Numbered from the stretch's first letter, positions 12,688-24,229 are shown. The stretch: 64,000 nt of DNA from Phaseolus vulgaris (GCF_000499845.2 NC_023757.2:5738118-5802117); one strand, 5' to 3'. Notes: generated by a model from the letters alone, not told the origin. Numbers and translations are program-made.

Positions 12688-15600
12688 CTAGCAGTAGAAC
12701 ATGAGCTTCTTGATGTTTTCACTAAGTTTGGGAAGAGGTGCTGTCTTTGGAGGAGCAGCTCTGGACAGTGTAGATGTACTTCTGAACAAACCTAAGGACT
12801 CTGATCTCTCGAGGTAGAGTCTGCCTCTGTATGCAGCTAAATGGGCGTAATAGGCAGGAGGAACCAAAGAAATTGGCTTGGTACACCTGACAAAAGTGTA
12901 GCATAAGTTGTAAACCAGTTTCTGCAGTTCATCAGAAGTAAACTGGTTTTCATCCCACAGGACATGGTAGTGAGTTGGCCTACTTGTTCCTTTCACACCC
13001 CAATGGCTACAAAGGTAGAAATCAAATTCATTTGGATGAGTGATCACAGAATCAACCACAGTCCCTGGAGGAATGTTTTCATACAGAAAATGGTTTTGAG
13101 TTGAAGACTGGTCAGTTTCAAAGGGAAACAACCTTGTGTGGTGCCTCTTTTGCACAACTGCAAAAGTAATGGAAGGCTTGTAACCAGGAAACCTTGTGCA
13201 TGCACACCTGATTGACTGAAGTTCGTCCTCCAACACTTTGTAAAACTGAGTTTCACTAACCCCATCTCTGAAGAAAATGATTCTGCTGGGGAGTTTCTCT
13301 ACCTCCTGGTAAAAATCATCAAGCAATTCCCCCACCATTGCACCAAGATCCTGAATGATTTCTTGTCTGTGTGTTTGAGACCTTATTCTTGAAATGTACT
13401 TGTTTGCTGTCGGCCAATTCATGCTACCGACAACAGCAGCAACAGATGGACTGAAATCATCAAGAGGGTGAGGATGTGTCACATCTGCACCCATGAATAT
13501 CACCGGCTCATCAATATGAAAGAGACGTGGTAACTGCGAAGGCAATGAGTTGTACAAAGCAACTGTGCATCCACCGACTTTGGCATTGATTTTGAGAGCC
13601 AGATTAGCCAAAAATTGTGAACTCAATTTGCTGAGATTGGGGTACAGGCAGCATTGGCTCACTACACCAATACTAGTCTCGGCAATTCGTTTCAAGTCTG
13701 CATACCCTTTGTGTTTTCTCTCCATTATGCAAATAAGAAGCTGGAGATTGTTTGAGGCGGTCCTCTGGATCCTCTTGAGCTTAGATTCCAAAAGGGTGAC
13801 ATTATTAAGAATCTGGCTTGATTCAAACTGGGGACTAATAACTGTGTTCTTATTGAGAAAAATGCCCAATTGTTCACACCTTTGAGATAACTGGTTTATG
13901 AATCTGGGGACATTGGACTTCTGCTCAGGTGTGCCCCCAAAACTAATTAATGCCCACCTTTCGATAGTACTTCCTTCAGAGACATGGCCATCAAGAAGGT
14001 TCCATTGCCGGTCGTGGCGCGAGGGTGTCAGGTTTCTAACATGGCCTCCATCTCCAAGCTTTAGCTTGGGAGGGAAAAGAATTCTGCCAGTCAACTTTGT
14101 CATTTCTCTTGAGACTTGGAGTTTGAATTCTTTTTCCTGATTACCACTGCCAAAATAGTTACATATTTAGACATTAGAAACTACTACAAAAAGCAGTATG
14201 AATATCTAAAAGTAAACAAACAAAGGATCCATAGAAAGAAAAAAATGGTACTACAGTAACTTGTAATTAAACTACCTGGTAGGCCCAACATTTCCTCTCA
14301 TGACTCCTTCAATAGTGGTTTTTCGTTCTCCAGGTCTTTGGCAGCCCATTTTGAGTATTCTTGCTGTTTGATCATCAGTCAGCTTTCCAAGGAACTTTTG
14401 GCCTTCACAGATCACACAAAGCTCCATAGGGAGATAACAAGGTTTACTCCTACTAATCTGCAAGCACGGCAATTTTCTGAATTGTATGTCATAGTTATAG
14501 TGATCTTTAAAGTAATTCACCAGCCTCAGATTCTTCCCATCTCTGTCAGCAAACCAAAGGTTTTCAGTAGCCTCCTCGGTTAAGCCATAGACACGGTATC
14601 TCTGAACAGTTTCCCTATGGCAAACAAAGACCCTAAGGTTCTTCAATGCTTTCTCCACTTCCTTCCTCTCTTCACTAGTTAATTGAGCTGTCTTCCTCTG
14701 AGAAAGGTCCCGAAGGAACTCAAGGCGTTTCTGCAGGTATGCAATCACTCCTATGCTCTCATGGAAAGCAGTTACTGAGAAATCCACATTGAGAGCTAGT
14801 CCTTGTTGTGTTGGTCTAAGACTCTGAAAGAAGCCTCTCAATCCAACAGCTCCTCCACCAATGTCTTTGCTTCTTCCCATTGAACTTGAATAGAATGACC
14901 TTCCAACAGGTATGCATTTCTCAGTGGGGTTCTCCCTAAGAACTACATCCAAAGCATGCAGATAATCCTGTGGAAGTGGAATCCAGTCATCATCCTCTTT
15001 GCTCAAGTAGTTAGTCAACTCCTTTCCATTGATTTTTGAGACCAATTTAATATTTATCCTGAAAAGTTTAAGTTGCTCATGCTTCTCTTTCAAGTCAGAC
15101 ATTTCTTCATAGGGTGATGCCAGCTTCCTAGTGGGGATAGGGAGGCTTATGTAGAACTCTAGCTTATCATTTTGGAACTCAACTGGACTGTAGAGATTCT
15201 TTCTCCCATCATATGCTGGAATAGCACCTGAGAGGACAGCAGAATTGTTATTTACCAAATTCTGCTTGATTGCTCTGGCAATATCCTTGGAGGGATGAGG
15301 AGTGATTTCAACATTGTAATGATATATCTTTTGTGATGGATCAAATTGTACCAAAAAGTGGTTGGCAAGAAGAGAGATCACAGTTCCTTCTTGGCCACCA
15401 GAGTCTGGCCTCCTTGCAACAATTAATGCCTGCTGCTTCCTTGCTGGAATGAGTTTCTTCCCATCATCTCCTTTAAGGGATGCCTTAGATTGCTGCTGAA
15501 GTTCCTTTGGAGCTGAGTCAGGGTAAGAAACAAGATGGTTCATCATTTTTCCAATTTATTTTGCAGCCTATGGATTGGTTCAAAGGAGGGGAAGAGGTAA

Positions 15601-15984
15601 AGGAGAAATAAACCCTTCCATTATAGACACAGACAAAAGTCTGGCCTTTCATTTTCCCTCTCCTTTAAACATTTGAACCAAACAATAATTTTTATCAGAA
15701 TTCCTTCCTTCTCTCCAGTTCCTTCCAACCAAACAGTATGGTGAGCTCAAGTTACAAGTCCTTATGCTCATTAGATGTTCATTTCTTTCCACATGAAAAT
15801 TCAAATTTTCTACATAAGTACATTAGATTTATATATCTAAGTAAATATTTTTATTGTAAAATATTATATTGGTTGTTTCTTTTATAACAATTTTTTTATA
15901 TTAAAAATCCTTATTTTCGATAATATAAAAAAAAAGATTATCATGCACTCCTTTTAAAAGTAACTAATTACAAACTAATAAATA

Positions 15985-16025
<41 letters not shown>

Positions 16026-17461
16026 ATGTACCTATATAATTACAATAGCACAGAGAAGTGTTAAGCAAGCCATGATGTAAATGAGAGCAAAGCAAGTATT
16101 GACAAGTTTTTTAAATAGATTCAGTGATTTTGAAAATACCATTATTGCAGTCCCTAAGAATTCCAGCTTCAAATTTTGGTGGCATGAATGAATAGAAAAA
16201 GGAAATAAATTAAAGAATCAAAATTACTAACATATTTAGGCCTTCACTTTGCTAAGGAAACAATTTATCCCCAACCCAAATTCACCAATACTGGAACAAC
16301 CCTTGCACTTTTTTTTCTGAGATAGCCTGACAGACTCACCAGATAAAAGAAAGAAAAAGAAAAGTAAAAGGGTCCCATGAGCTGGGACAGCATAGTGAAT
16401 AGGAAAATCCAGCGTACTTCAGAATATGCTAATATTGGCTTCCAACAACTGGCACCAAAAAAAAGGGAAAAAGAAGGAAGACTTTCAACCTCGCTAGCTT
16501 GCAGATAATATTAACAAAAAAGATGTTGAGTGAATAAAATTCAATCGTGAAATACTATGATGGAGAGAAAGAGTTGGAACATTTTTTTTCCCACAACTGT
16601 TCAACTGTTTAATGAAAGAGAATACACTGGAGTACTACTTTTGACAAAATCAACATTGAGACAGAAAGCATCAATTGCAGCAAGTGGCGCACTGATCTGA
16701 AACTGGTTTTCCCCAGCAAGACCTTATACTTTCACATGAAAACCACCAAACTAATGCAAAACATGGGCCAAGCCCTTCGTGATTGAACTTTAAAAATGTA
16801 ACAATATATATATTGCAACCCCAAATGAAATGTTTCAAAAATATATACGCAACATGCAAAAGAACTTGGCAGTAGTGTTTTCTTCATGGTATTGCCATGG
16901 TGGGTTTTTTTTTTCTTTTGTGAGAGAAGTTAAAGGAAAATTGTTTTTTTCTTTCAAGAAAACCAAACAAGCTGGCCAAAAGAGCAATGCTTTGGGTAGT
17001 GAATTAACAAAACAAGAAGGCAAGCAAAAGGGTTAGTTTGAAAGGGAGGGAACAAAACAATGCTAGAGCTTACCAGGAGAAGGAGGGGGTGGAGCGAGCT
17101 TAAAATCTGAGGGAGAGCTATTGAGTTTGCATGGAGGTTTGTGCAAATGGGTTTTTGATTTGATGATGTGGTTTTGAGGGAAGGGTGGAGTAAAAGGAAG
17201 CTGTTGTAGAGGAATAAGAGAAGGTAGAGGAAGAAGAGCTGGGTAGTATCTCTGATACTTGTTCTGGTTGTTGCAGAAACCAAGCTGAGTAGAGTATTGT
17301 AGCAGCTGATGATGGTGTTGAAAGTGATGATGATGATGGTGGTGGTGGTGGTGGTGGTGGTGATAGCGGTGATGCTCATGAGAGTTGGCTCCATTCCTGA
17401 AGGTCCTTCTTTTGGTGGTGAATTTCTGGTTAGCATTGGTGCACTCCTCTGCCTCTTCCAT
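12688..17461 (-). CDS. AGO7: ARGONAUTE7 (AGO7/ZIPPY-type) RNA slicer, three coding exons
   Basis: Coding exons are 17461-17074, 15512-14276 and 14146-12688 (388+1237+1459 nt), giving 1027 residues. Every junction has GT..AG on the minus strand and the phases join correctly; codon 130 (Ala) and codon 542 (Ser) are split by introns. The N-terminus is low-complexity with 13 consecutive His at about residues 34-46, then a Pro-rich stretch. ArgoN starts near residue 155, PAZ lies roughly at 385-500, and MID/PIWI covers about 600-1010. Slicer motifs are visible: GADVTHP (Asp763), FFRDGVSE (Asp836) and PTHYHVLWDEN (His 934/936), and the protein ends in the conserved MFYC. Family knowledge: AGO7 loads miR390 and cuts TAS3 RNA to start trans-acting siRNA production against ARF2/3/4, controlling leaf and leaflet form and juvenile-adult transition. 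The His-rich start, motif order and near-colinearity with Arabidopsis AGO7 (about 990 residues) single out AGO7 over AGO1 or AGO10. The first ATG has a strong context (AACCATGGA). No frame break is seen, so the gene appears functional. Confidence 0.95.
14147..14275 (-). other. AGO7 intron 2 (129 bp)
   Basis: The donor reads ACCAG|GTAGT at 14276/14275 and the acceptor GGCAG|TGG at 14147/14146. The split codon becomes AGT (Ser), so the junction reads VGPTSGNQ, matching the equivalent stretch of known AGO7 proteins (VGPSSGNQ in Arabidopsis, from memory). This supports exon 3 starting upstream of the first in-frame ATG at 14103. Confidence 0.92.
15513..17073 (-). other. AGO7 intron 1 (1561 bp)
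   Basis: The donor reads CCTG|GTAAG at 17074/17073. The acceptor reads TTACCCTGACTCAG|CT at 15513/15512, behind a pyrimidine-rich tract. Joining here keeps the exon 1 frame (phase 1). The apparent ATG at 15546, which begins an open frame running into exon 2, therefore lies inside the intron and is not the start codon. The intron is A+T-rich and holds a (TA)n microsatellite at 15987-16022. No transposon is visible in it. The exact acceptor is inferred from sequence only. Confidence 0.85.
15987..16022. repeat. (TA)n microsatellite in AGO7 intron 1
   Basis: An uninterrupted TA dinucleotide tract of about 36 bp. It is likely length-polymorphic. Confidence 0.95.
17322..17365 (-). repeat. CAC/CAT microsatellite encoding poly-His in AGO7 exon 1
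   Basis: The plus strand reads ATGATG.. followed by GGTGGTGGT-type triplets, which read on the coding strand as CAC/CAT histidine codons. This produces the 13-His run and the neighbouring His clusters (HEHHRY before, FQHHH after). Triplet slippage at such a tract changes length without breaking frame. A His-rich start is also known in Arabidopsis AGO7, so the tract type is conserved even if its length is not. Confidence 0.85.
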
Positions 17462-17800
17462 GGTTTGGTTAAGAGAATAGAAGAAAAGAAATGAAGTGAG
17501 AGATATATGAGAGAGATGGGTTTTGAGTTTTCACTAGAGGTTTGAAGATGTGACAAGAGAAACTACATAAAGGGGTGAGAGAGAAGAAGAAGAAGAAGAC
17601 AGAGGAGAAGAAGGGAAGGAGAAGTTTGGGTTTAAGCTTGTGGAGGTTTTTTTTATGCAGTAGGCTTGGAGATTGGTGTGGTGGCAATGTTTTAATAATG
17701 GAAAAAAAAGGAGGAAAAAGAGAGAGAGAGAAAAGTGGCAGGTAGGCTTGAGTTGCATTAAATGAGAGGGTAAAGGTAAAATTGCAGTGACCAAAGGGGT
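17462..17800 (-). promoter_or_regulatory. AGO7 leader/core promoter region with upstream ATGs
   Basis: On the minus strand this stretch is pyrimidine-rich: CTT/TCT runs at about 17575-17625 read as GAA/GA repeats on the plus strand. A TATA-like GCATAAAAAA lies near 17650-17660, which would put a start site near 17620-17630; this is a guess from spacing. Three upstream ATGs begin at 17794, 17687 and 17556. The 17687 frame (72 codons) stops 7 nt before the AGO7 ATG. The 17556 frame overlaps the AGO7 start out of frame and would lie in the leader if the TATA guess holds. Confidence 0.45.
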
Positions 17801-18932
17801 ATTGTCTTTATGCAGTTTGCAATCTGTCTGTGTAAGAGTGTATGAGATGTTAGGGGCATTTATACCATCTTACATGCTCCTTCACTCACTGTCAAACACA
17901 CAACACTTTTCCTTTGAATATGCAATGGGAAGTCAAATTAAAAGGGAATTACCAAACCAACCCTCTCTCTACTTTACATCCATTTGTGCTTATGGGGATT
18001 GGGTTTTCATCTTCCACTTGGATCATTTTTAGTTCACATTTTGTCTCTCCTTTCACTCTGCTCTAAAACATCATCATCTCTACGCTATGTCACTGTTGTT
18101 GTCTGTTTTCTGCAGGCTTAAACCATATTCACGCATTCAATTTCCAGCTTCCTCTCCTCTGCTCATTTCGTCATCACCACACCACCCTCCTCTCCTTCAT
18201 TTTCCACCTTCCAATTCTTTTCTTTCTCACAAATTCACAAAAATAAATACACAATTTTAAAACATTATAAATTGTTTACCTTACAAACCCCATCAAATCA
18301 TTTTTACTATGATTTACAAATTTACTGTAAATAATTTATTATAATGTAATTTTATAGTATATAAATAGATATAAATATAATTTTTAAAGTCTATTTCTAA
18401 GAATTATTTAGAATTTATTATAATTTGTTCTTATCAAATTACTTATTAGATATAATAGTATAATATTCTTTAAATATATTGAATGTAAGTGACTTAATCT
18501 ATAGTTTTTGTTATTTTATTATATATTTCTGTTGTTAATTTTATTTATAAATAAACAATTGTATGTATATTTTACATAAAATAAATTATCCTATATTTTT
18601 TTTTAATTTTTAATATGTTATCTAGAAATTAGGGTTCAATCTATATTTGTTCTTTTTATTCTTAATAAAATTATTCATTGTATTTATTATTTTATTATAT
18701 ATTAAAGTAAACATGTTAAAAATGCATAATCTTTATTAAGTTAGTATTTGATTAGTCAAATATAAGTTCCAAACTGAAGAATTAAGCATGAAGATACATG
18801 CAGGTAGTAAATAAATAAAAAGCTAATTCTAAAAATAAATATGTTGGAGATCTTACATCGATCGATGAGAACAATTCATATATGAAATGAGATAATTCAT
18901 ATATAAATGAATACAAATTTTACATCATAAAT
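17801..18932. other. Spacer between AGO7 leader and plastid insertion
   Basis: The first 450 bp are of mixed composition, the expected position of the distal AGO7 promoter. The remainder is A+T-rich. No coding region or known repeat is recognised. Confidence 0.5.
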
Positions 18933-19250
18933 TGATCGATTTTATAGTATTGAGTTAGTTAGTTATCTATCGGAATAATACTCATCAATTAACAATAAGT
19001 AGATCTACTTCAGGAGAATTAGTAATATGTCAGGAGAAATTGGTACAAAAAGCCGTGGATACACTTCTTGATAATGGAATCCGCGGACAGCCGATGAGGG
19101 ACGGTCATAATAAGGTTTACAAATCATTTTCTGATATAATTGAGGACAAAGAGAAAAGATTTCGCGAGATCCTACTTAAAAAACGAGTTGATTATTCAGG
19201 TTGTTCTATCATTATCGTATTATGATCGATTTTATAGTATTGAGTTAGTT
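18933..19250 (+). mobile_element. Nuclear plastid DNA insertion (NUPT) of rpoC1, with flanking 28-bp duplication
   Basis: From 18962 to about 19220 the plus strand reads, in one open frame, an internal part of the plastid RNA polymerase beta' subunit RpoC1: VIYRNN.., [48 protein letters not shown] and KKRVDYSG. The 262-bp insert is bracketed by two identical 28-bp copies of a word starting TGATCGATTTTATAGTATTG (18933-18960 and 19223-19250). That word is not part of rpoC1, so it looks like duplicated nuclear target. The fragment has no start, no plastid promoter context and only about 86 codons of a roughly 680-codon gene, so it is not expected to be functional. Recognition is from memory of RpoC1. 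Confidence 0.9.
18962..19222 (+). pseudogene. rpoC1: rpoC1 fragment (plastid RNA polymerase beta' subunit)
   Basis: An in-frame fragment without internal stops. Compared with the plastid protein as I remember it, most changes (Pro to Ser, Met to Ile, Glu to Lys, Gly to Asp, two Gly to Lys, Thr to Ile, Arg to Cys, Val to Ile) can be reached by C-to-T or G-to-A transitions. That is the pattern expected when methylated plastid DNA decays in the nucleus. Confidence 0.88.
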
Positions 19251-21214
19251 CAAATGTTGTCATAAGAAGATGAAGCCCATATACCTCATGTTCTGATCCT
19301 TTTCATTCAACTCCCCTGGAAGTGTTTAGATTCATTTCACAGCTATGAAAAGAAGATTTAAGCTCCTAAGTAAGGACTAGTAATCATAAACTATCTTATA
19401 TATGCTTATCTCTTCCTAATTTTCTTTTACTTCATTTCAGTATAATCTTAAATCCTTTCATTTGCCTCATCTTTAGTGTACATGAACAGTGGTGGTGGGT
19501 CTGTTGAGACAAACATAAGTTGAATGTGATGATGGGAAATGTTGTGTGTGTGGAGCATTAAGATCATTTTAGTTTGAATATATACCACATAACTCCACTA
19601 CTCTCTATTGGCTTTAATGCTGTTTACAATATCTTTTTCCCATAATTTTGTCTATACTTACTCATCTAACTCTCAATTTAATTATACTCTACTTTCCTTC
19701 TTTCATGACATGACATCATTCCTTCTTTCTTTTATGGCTTATTAGGTTTTAGTTTAATTCAGTCTTATTTCTAAATTATCCAAACCATATATTAACATCA
19801 ACTAACAATAATTGACCACACATATTTATGCTTAGTCCTTTTCCCTTATCCTCAGTTGGCATTGGGCAAAATCAACTTCAAACTGTATCAAACCTTGACA
19901 TGTGAAATGATTTCATTTTAGAGATTTTATTAATATGATACAATTTTATTTTTTAATTATTAAAATTGATAAATTTTTTAAAAATTATCAAAATAGATAA
20001 ATCGTATCAAGACAACATAATTTTATTATATAGAAATTATGTTAAAGTGGTAGCATTTTACCATGAATATCAAATTTTAACTAAAATAATGTCAAAGTGA
20101 CATAATTTATTTGTTTTATTAATTTTTTTAAAATTTACCTATTTTAATAATTAAGAGATAAAATTATACTATACTAATAAAAATTTCTTCATTTTAAATA
20201 AAAAAAGTCCCTATAAAAAATATTGATGTTAGTCTACTTAAAAAAAACTCACACAAAGATTAAAAGGAATACTAAACTAACTCTAATTATCATCTAATTA
20301 TTATTTAATGTATTTTTTTTAGTATTTGTGTGGATTTTTTTGGAAGACTAATATTAATATTCATTGTAGTAGTGAGATGTTATAAAAGTGAAAATATTTA
20401 TATAATATTCCATTAGTTGTGTAGGGGCTAATGTCACTAAAACCAACATTCCAAAGCCATTTTGTTAACTGGGTCCATTTAATTTTTGATTCATTAATAA
20501 CTAAAGAGGTAAAAAATATAACTTAATGCTTAGAATTGAGAAGTGGCAGAATGATACTTACTGAAGTGAGAGTGTAAGTTATGATAGGCTTTAATCCCTA
20601 GCCAACCCTAAATTTGTGATGATTCCTATATATCTACACTTGCTTTCTGTCCACTTTACTGTTTGAACAATAACACATTTTAAAGTTCAGTTAGTTTATT
20701 TTAATAAAAATATTCATAAGCATGTTTATTAATTGAAAAGTGATTTTCCATGGAGACTTTATTTACAGATTGAACTGTGACAGTTATTGCTAACTTTTGT
20801 ACATTGTATGCAAGATGGATATAAGATATGGTTGTAAAAAGTGAAATCAGACTACACTTGCTTTACCTAACAAAATTAAAAAACTTTAATTTATTATTGA
20901 TGTACGTGAGATATGCCTGCCATGAAAGATACAGCATGAGGAATCACACCCTTTTCATGGTTTTGTGCCTGCCATATTTCTGTGCTTATTATTGCCAATT
21001 CCCAGAATCACCACACCACATACAAGATTCCTTTCGTAGTTTGGAACTATGATCAATTTTCAGTAATAGGGATGCAATTTAATAACACTGCTGCTAACAA
21101 ACATCTTCTTTCAATATAATTATTTAATGCCACTAAGCCTACCTAAGCATTCAAATTTCACATCAATTTCTTAAGCACCTATACTCTTGTTTCAAAATCT
21201 GTATGAGTATCAGT
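19251..21214. other. Spacer after the plastid insertion
   Basis: A+T-rich. The short frame at 20828-21052 has no recognisable domain. Nothing else is supported. Confidence 0.5.
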
Positions 21215-21475
21215 ACTAAAAATATTAAATAGAAATCAAATTTAATATGATAGAAATAATTAATTATTATATTAATTAAATTAATTATAATATTTTAGAA
21301 ATTAAAAAATTATTAATATCTAAATTAATTATTATTATTATAAATAGTTTTTAAATTGATATCTAATTAGTTAAAAAAATTAAATACCAATTATTTAGAT
21401 GTTAAAATTAATAGCTAATTGGATATTAATTTAAAAATTATTTATAATAATAAAATTTAATTTATATATCAGACA
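21215..21475. mobile_element. Degenerate CACTA-type hairpin MITE
   Basis: Internal order and spacing match the family: an arm with TATTTTAGAAATTAAAAAAT, central GATATCTAATTAG and its inverse CTAATTGGATATTAATTT. The sequence has drifted strongly toward A+T and the CACTA ends are lost. Confidence 0.55.
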
Positions 21476-22697
21476 TAAAAATGTGTTTGGTTTGGTTAGA
21501 AGTATCATAAATTTTTGTATTTAAATTTTGGTTAGAAGGGCTAAATTGAAAATTTTACATTATCTTTTGCAACTATAACTTGCTTTTAGAAGTGTTTATT
21601 AGAAAGAAAATATGTAATGTATGAGAACTTGAAGTTAGAAAATGTATGTTCTTTAAAAAAAATATTATTATTCCTAACAAATTATATTTCTTGATAATGG
21701 GTTTTTATTAGATTTAACAAAAAAAAAAAACATTTCTACAGAAGAAGAATAAATCTAACTTTCTCAAACTGATGTGAAAATTTCATTGAAAAAAATATCA
21801 TTACCATTCTTAATCACAGAAACTCAAATTAAATTAATGAAGCAAATAATTGATTTTAATGGAGAAAGCTAACAGATATTAAAATTTGATGATGTTAGTG
21901 AATGTCATGTGAGTTATATTATATGATAAGAATACTGTGCTCAGTTAACATTTTCTTCCAAGAAAACAAAAGAAAATGATTTCATCTTACTGTCCTGTTT
22001 TCTTTCCCTTTAAACACATCTAACCAAACATAGAAAAGGGTGTCTCCATCAAGGAAAACGTTAATAGGAAAGTTGAAAAACAAATGCAAGATGATAAGAT
22101 TTGAATGTAAAAATATTAATTCTAAGGTGGATTTTCACTTTCTGTTCTGCTGTTTTAGTATGAAGTAGTTTATATCTGAAATGCTTAATTTATATATCTG
22201 AGAAGGAAATTTGAAGACTCTGTTTGCATAGGACATTTTGATGAGATTTTAGTGCAATGGTGTGCATATAGAGATAAGAACAAATATTTCCAGATTGGCA
22301 TCAAAGTGATTGAGAGCTCATTTTTGTTTTTACTTGTCACCTTTTGTTCATTGCTTATGACATGTTTGAATTCATTGCGCATAATTTTGCTTTGAAAAGG
22401 AGTCTAGGGAATCATAAACTTCCCTTGTATTTTTTGTCGGTAAATGAATTCCAAAGAGGGGCAATTGTACAAACATCAATGTCAATAATTGATAGGAGTG
22501 GTTCTCATACGTTTCACTTCACTAGCTTATTTGTCGAGTGCTCTTCAAAACTATTTTATCAAACATCTCACTCATTTATTTTATTTTACATGATATGGTT
22601 AATTATTTTATAATTAATTACTATTATTACGGAAAAAGAGTGTGGTTCTCATAAGGTGGAAAGAGAAAGAGAGATATTGTTTGGAAAAGTCGGATTT

Positions 22698-22992
22698 CAC
22701 TATAAGAAAATTATTTAAAAAAATTATTTTATAGAAAAAAATAATTAGTTGATATAATGACTAAATTAGATACCATTTTAGAGATTAAAAAAATTATTAG
22801 TTTTTAAATTTGGTAGCAAAAATCTTGGTAGCTAATTAGCTACCAATTTGAAAACTGTTTATCGATAATAGAAACTAATTTAGAAACCAATAACTTTTTT
22901 AGTCTCTAAAATGGTCTATAATTTAGTCACTATAGCAACTAATTATTTTTTGTCTCTAACATTAGTTTATATTTAATGATTTTCTTGTAGTG
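22698..22992. mobile_element. CACTA-type hairpin MITE, 295 bp, intact ends
   Basis: The left end is CACTATAAGAAAAT and the right end ATGATTTTCTTGTAGTG. A 3-bp duplication TTT flanks it (22695-22697 and 22993-22995). The body is an internally deleted version of the 381-bp copy at 5808, with the same inverted arms (GACTAAATTAGATACCATTT versus AAATGGTCTATAATTTAGTC). Confidence 0.92.
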
Positions 22993-23459
22993 TTTAACCT
23001 TCTAACGAATTGATCGTCGAGTTGTTGGTGAAAATTTAGGGAGGATTCACATGTAAAAGATTCTTTGACGCTTAAGTAACTAAGAACAAAAAAATATTAT
23101 AGGTAGATAAGTGAGTATGACAATTGAGTGAGTAATCCCTATGAGATTGATCTGTATTCACAGAACTTTTCGGGTTTGGGTTGAAGTATTCAAAATAAAT
23201 AAGAGATACAATTGATTATTGAATATTTGTCATTCAAATAATTATTACTATATAAATTTCCAAGTTATATGGTTGGATTTAATTTGATTGAGTTGCATCC
23301 GATTTGATTAGGTTTTATATTATTATGCATATCTTTGTATATCTTTATATAGACAATACATAAGTCCCCTAAGTTCGGAATCCATAAATGAGAAACATGT
23401 GGACTGATTTGATGGATGAACAAGTTTCAATGTTCTACAAGTGTTCATCGATTGTTTTG

Positions 23460-24195
23460 ATACGATGATATTTTATTTGTAGTTGGTTGGATTACTTTGA
23501 GATGATTGTTTATTTTCAAATAACTTGCCAAATTGTGTTGATCTGATGTGATGGTCGTTTATTTTCAAACAACTTCAAATTATTGTTATGTTCATCTATT
23601 TTCAAATGAATTTGGATTACTATGTATGTATTTTATTTTTAGACGACTTCACAGATGATGGTTGCTTATTTTCAAACGACTCGTGTTGTGATCCAATGTG
23701 ATGGTTGTTTATTTTCAAATAATCTCAAATTTTGATAGTCACTTGTTTTCAAACGACTTCGTATTATGTTATGATGTGGTGACTATTTATTTTCAAACGA
23801 TATCTGATTGTTATGGTCATTTTGTTTTTCAAATGATTGTATTCTTTTAAAGTTGAGGTAGTGGCCGTTTATTTCCAAATGATCTCGGGTTGTGATGTTA
23901 GTTTTGTTTTTCAAATGAATTGCTTTGGTTTAATGTAGTGACTATTTATTTTTCAAATAATCTTTGATGACTTTGGATTTTTTTTTTCATATGATGTGAT
24001 GCTCATTTACTTTCAAATGACCTTGGATGACTTCAAATCTAATTTCTTTGAAAAGAAAATTGTATTTCGGGAATGGGCCTCATAAAAACATTGCTAAAAA
24101 AAACCCTTCTTATGGACAAAAATTGAGTTAAGAAAAAGGAGTACATAATTCTTTTTCATTATGCAACTGTAATACATTTTCAAATGACTTGTGTT
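23460..24195. repeat. Degenerate tandem array of about 40-bp units
   Basis: The motif TTATTTTCAAACGACTT and variants (TTCAAATGA, TTCAAATAATCT, TTAGACGACTT) recurs about fourteen times at roughly 40-bp spacing, alternating with words such as GATGTGATGGTCG. It lies at the 3' side of the minus-strand gypsy gag-protease remnant. Tat-lineage gypsy elements are known to carry variable tandem repeats in 3' untranslated regions, which fits the position. Confidence 0.8.
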
Positions 24196-24229
24196 CTAAG
24201 TCCTTGGTAAAAGTCTATCATTTAATTCT

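Noticed and set aside
13550..14140. Open frames on the plus strand opposite AGO7 exon 3
   Set aside because: They are antisense shadows of the conserved PIWI/MID coding sequence and show no domain of their own.
14272..15546. AGO7 exon 2 as a separate gene starting at 15546
   Set aside because: The first 11 codons of that frame lie in intron 1; the acceptor at 15513/15512 restores the frame from exon 1.
16830..17036. Overlapping short frames on both strands just inside AGO7 intron 1
   Set aside because: They lie within the intron past the donor, have low-complexity Lys/Phe content and no domain.
17309..17494. Plus-strand frame with a long Val run
   Set aside because: It is the antisense reading of the poly-His codons in AGO7 exon 1.
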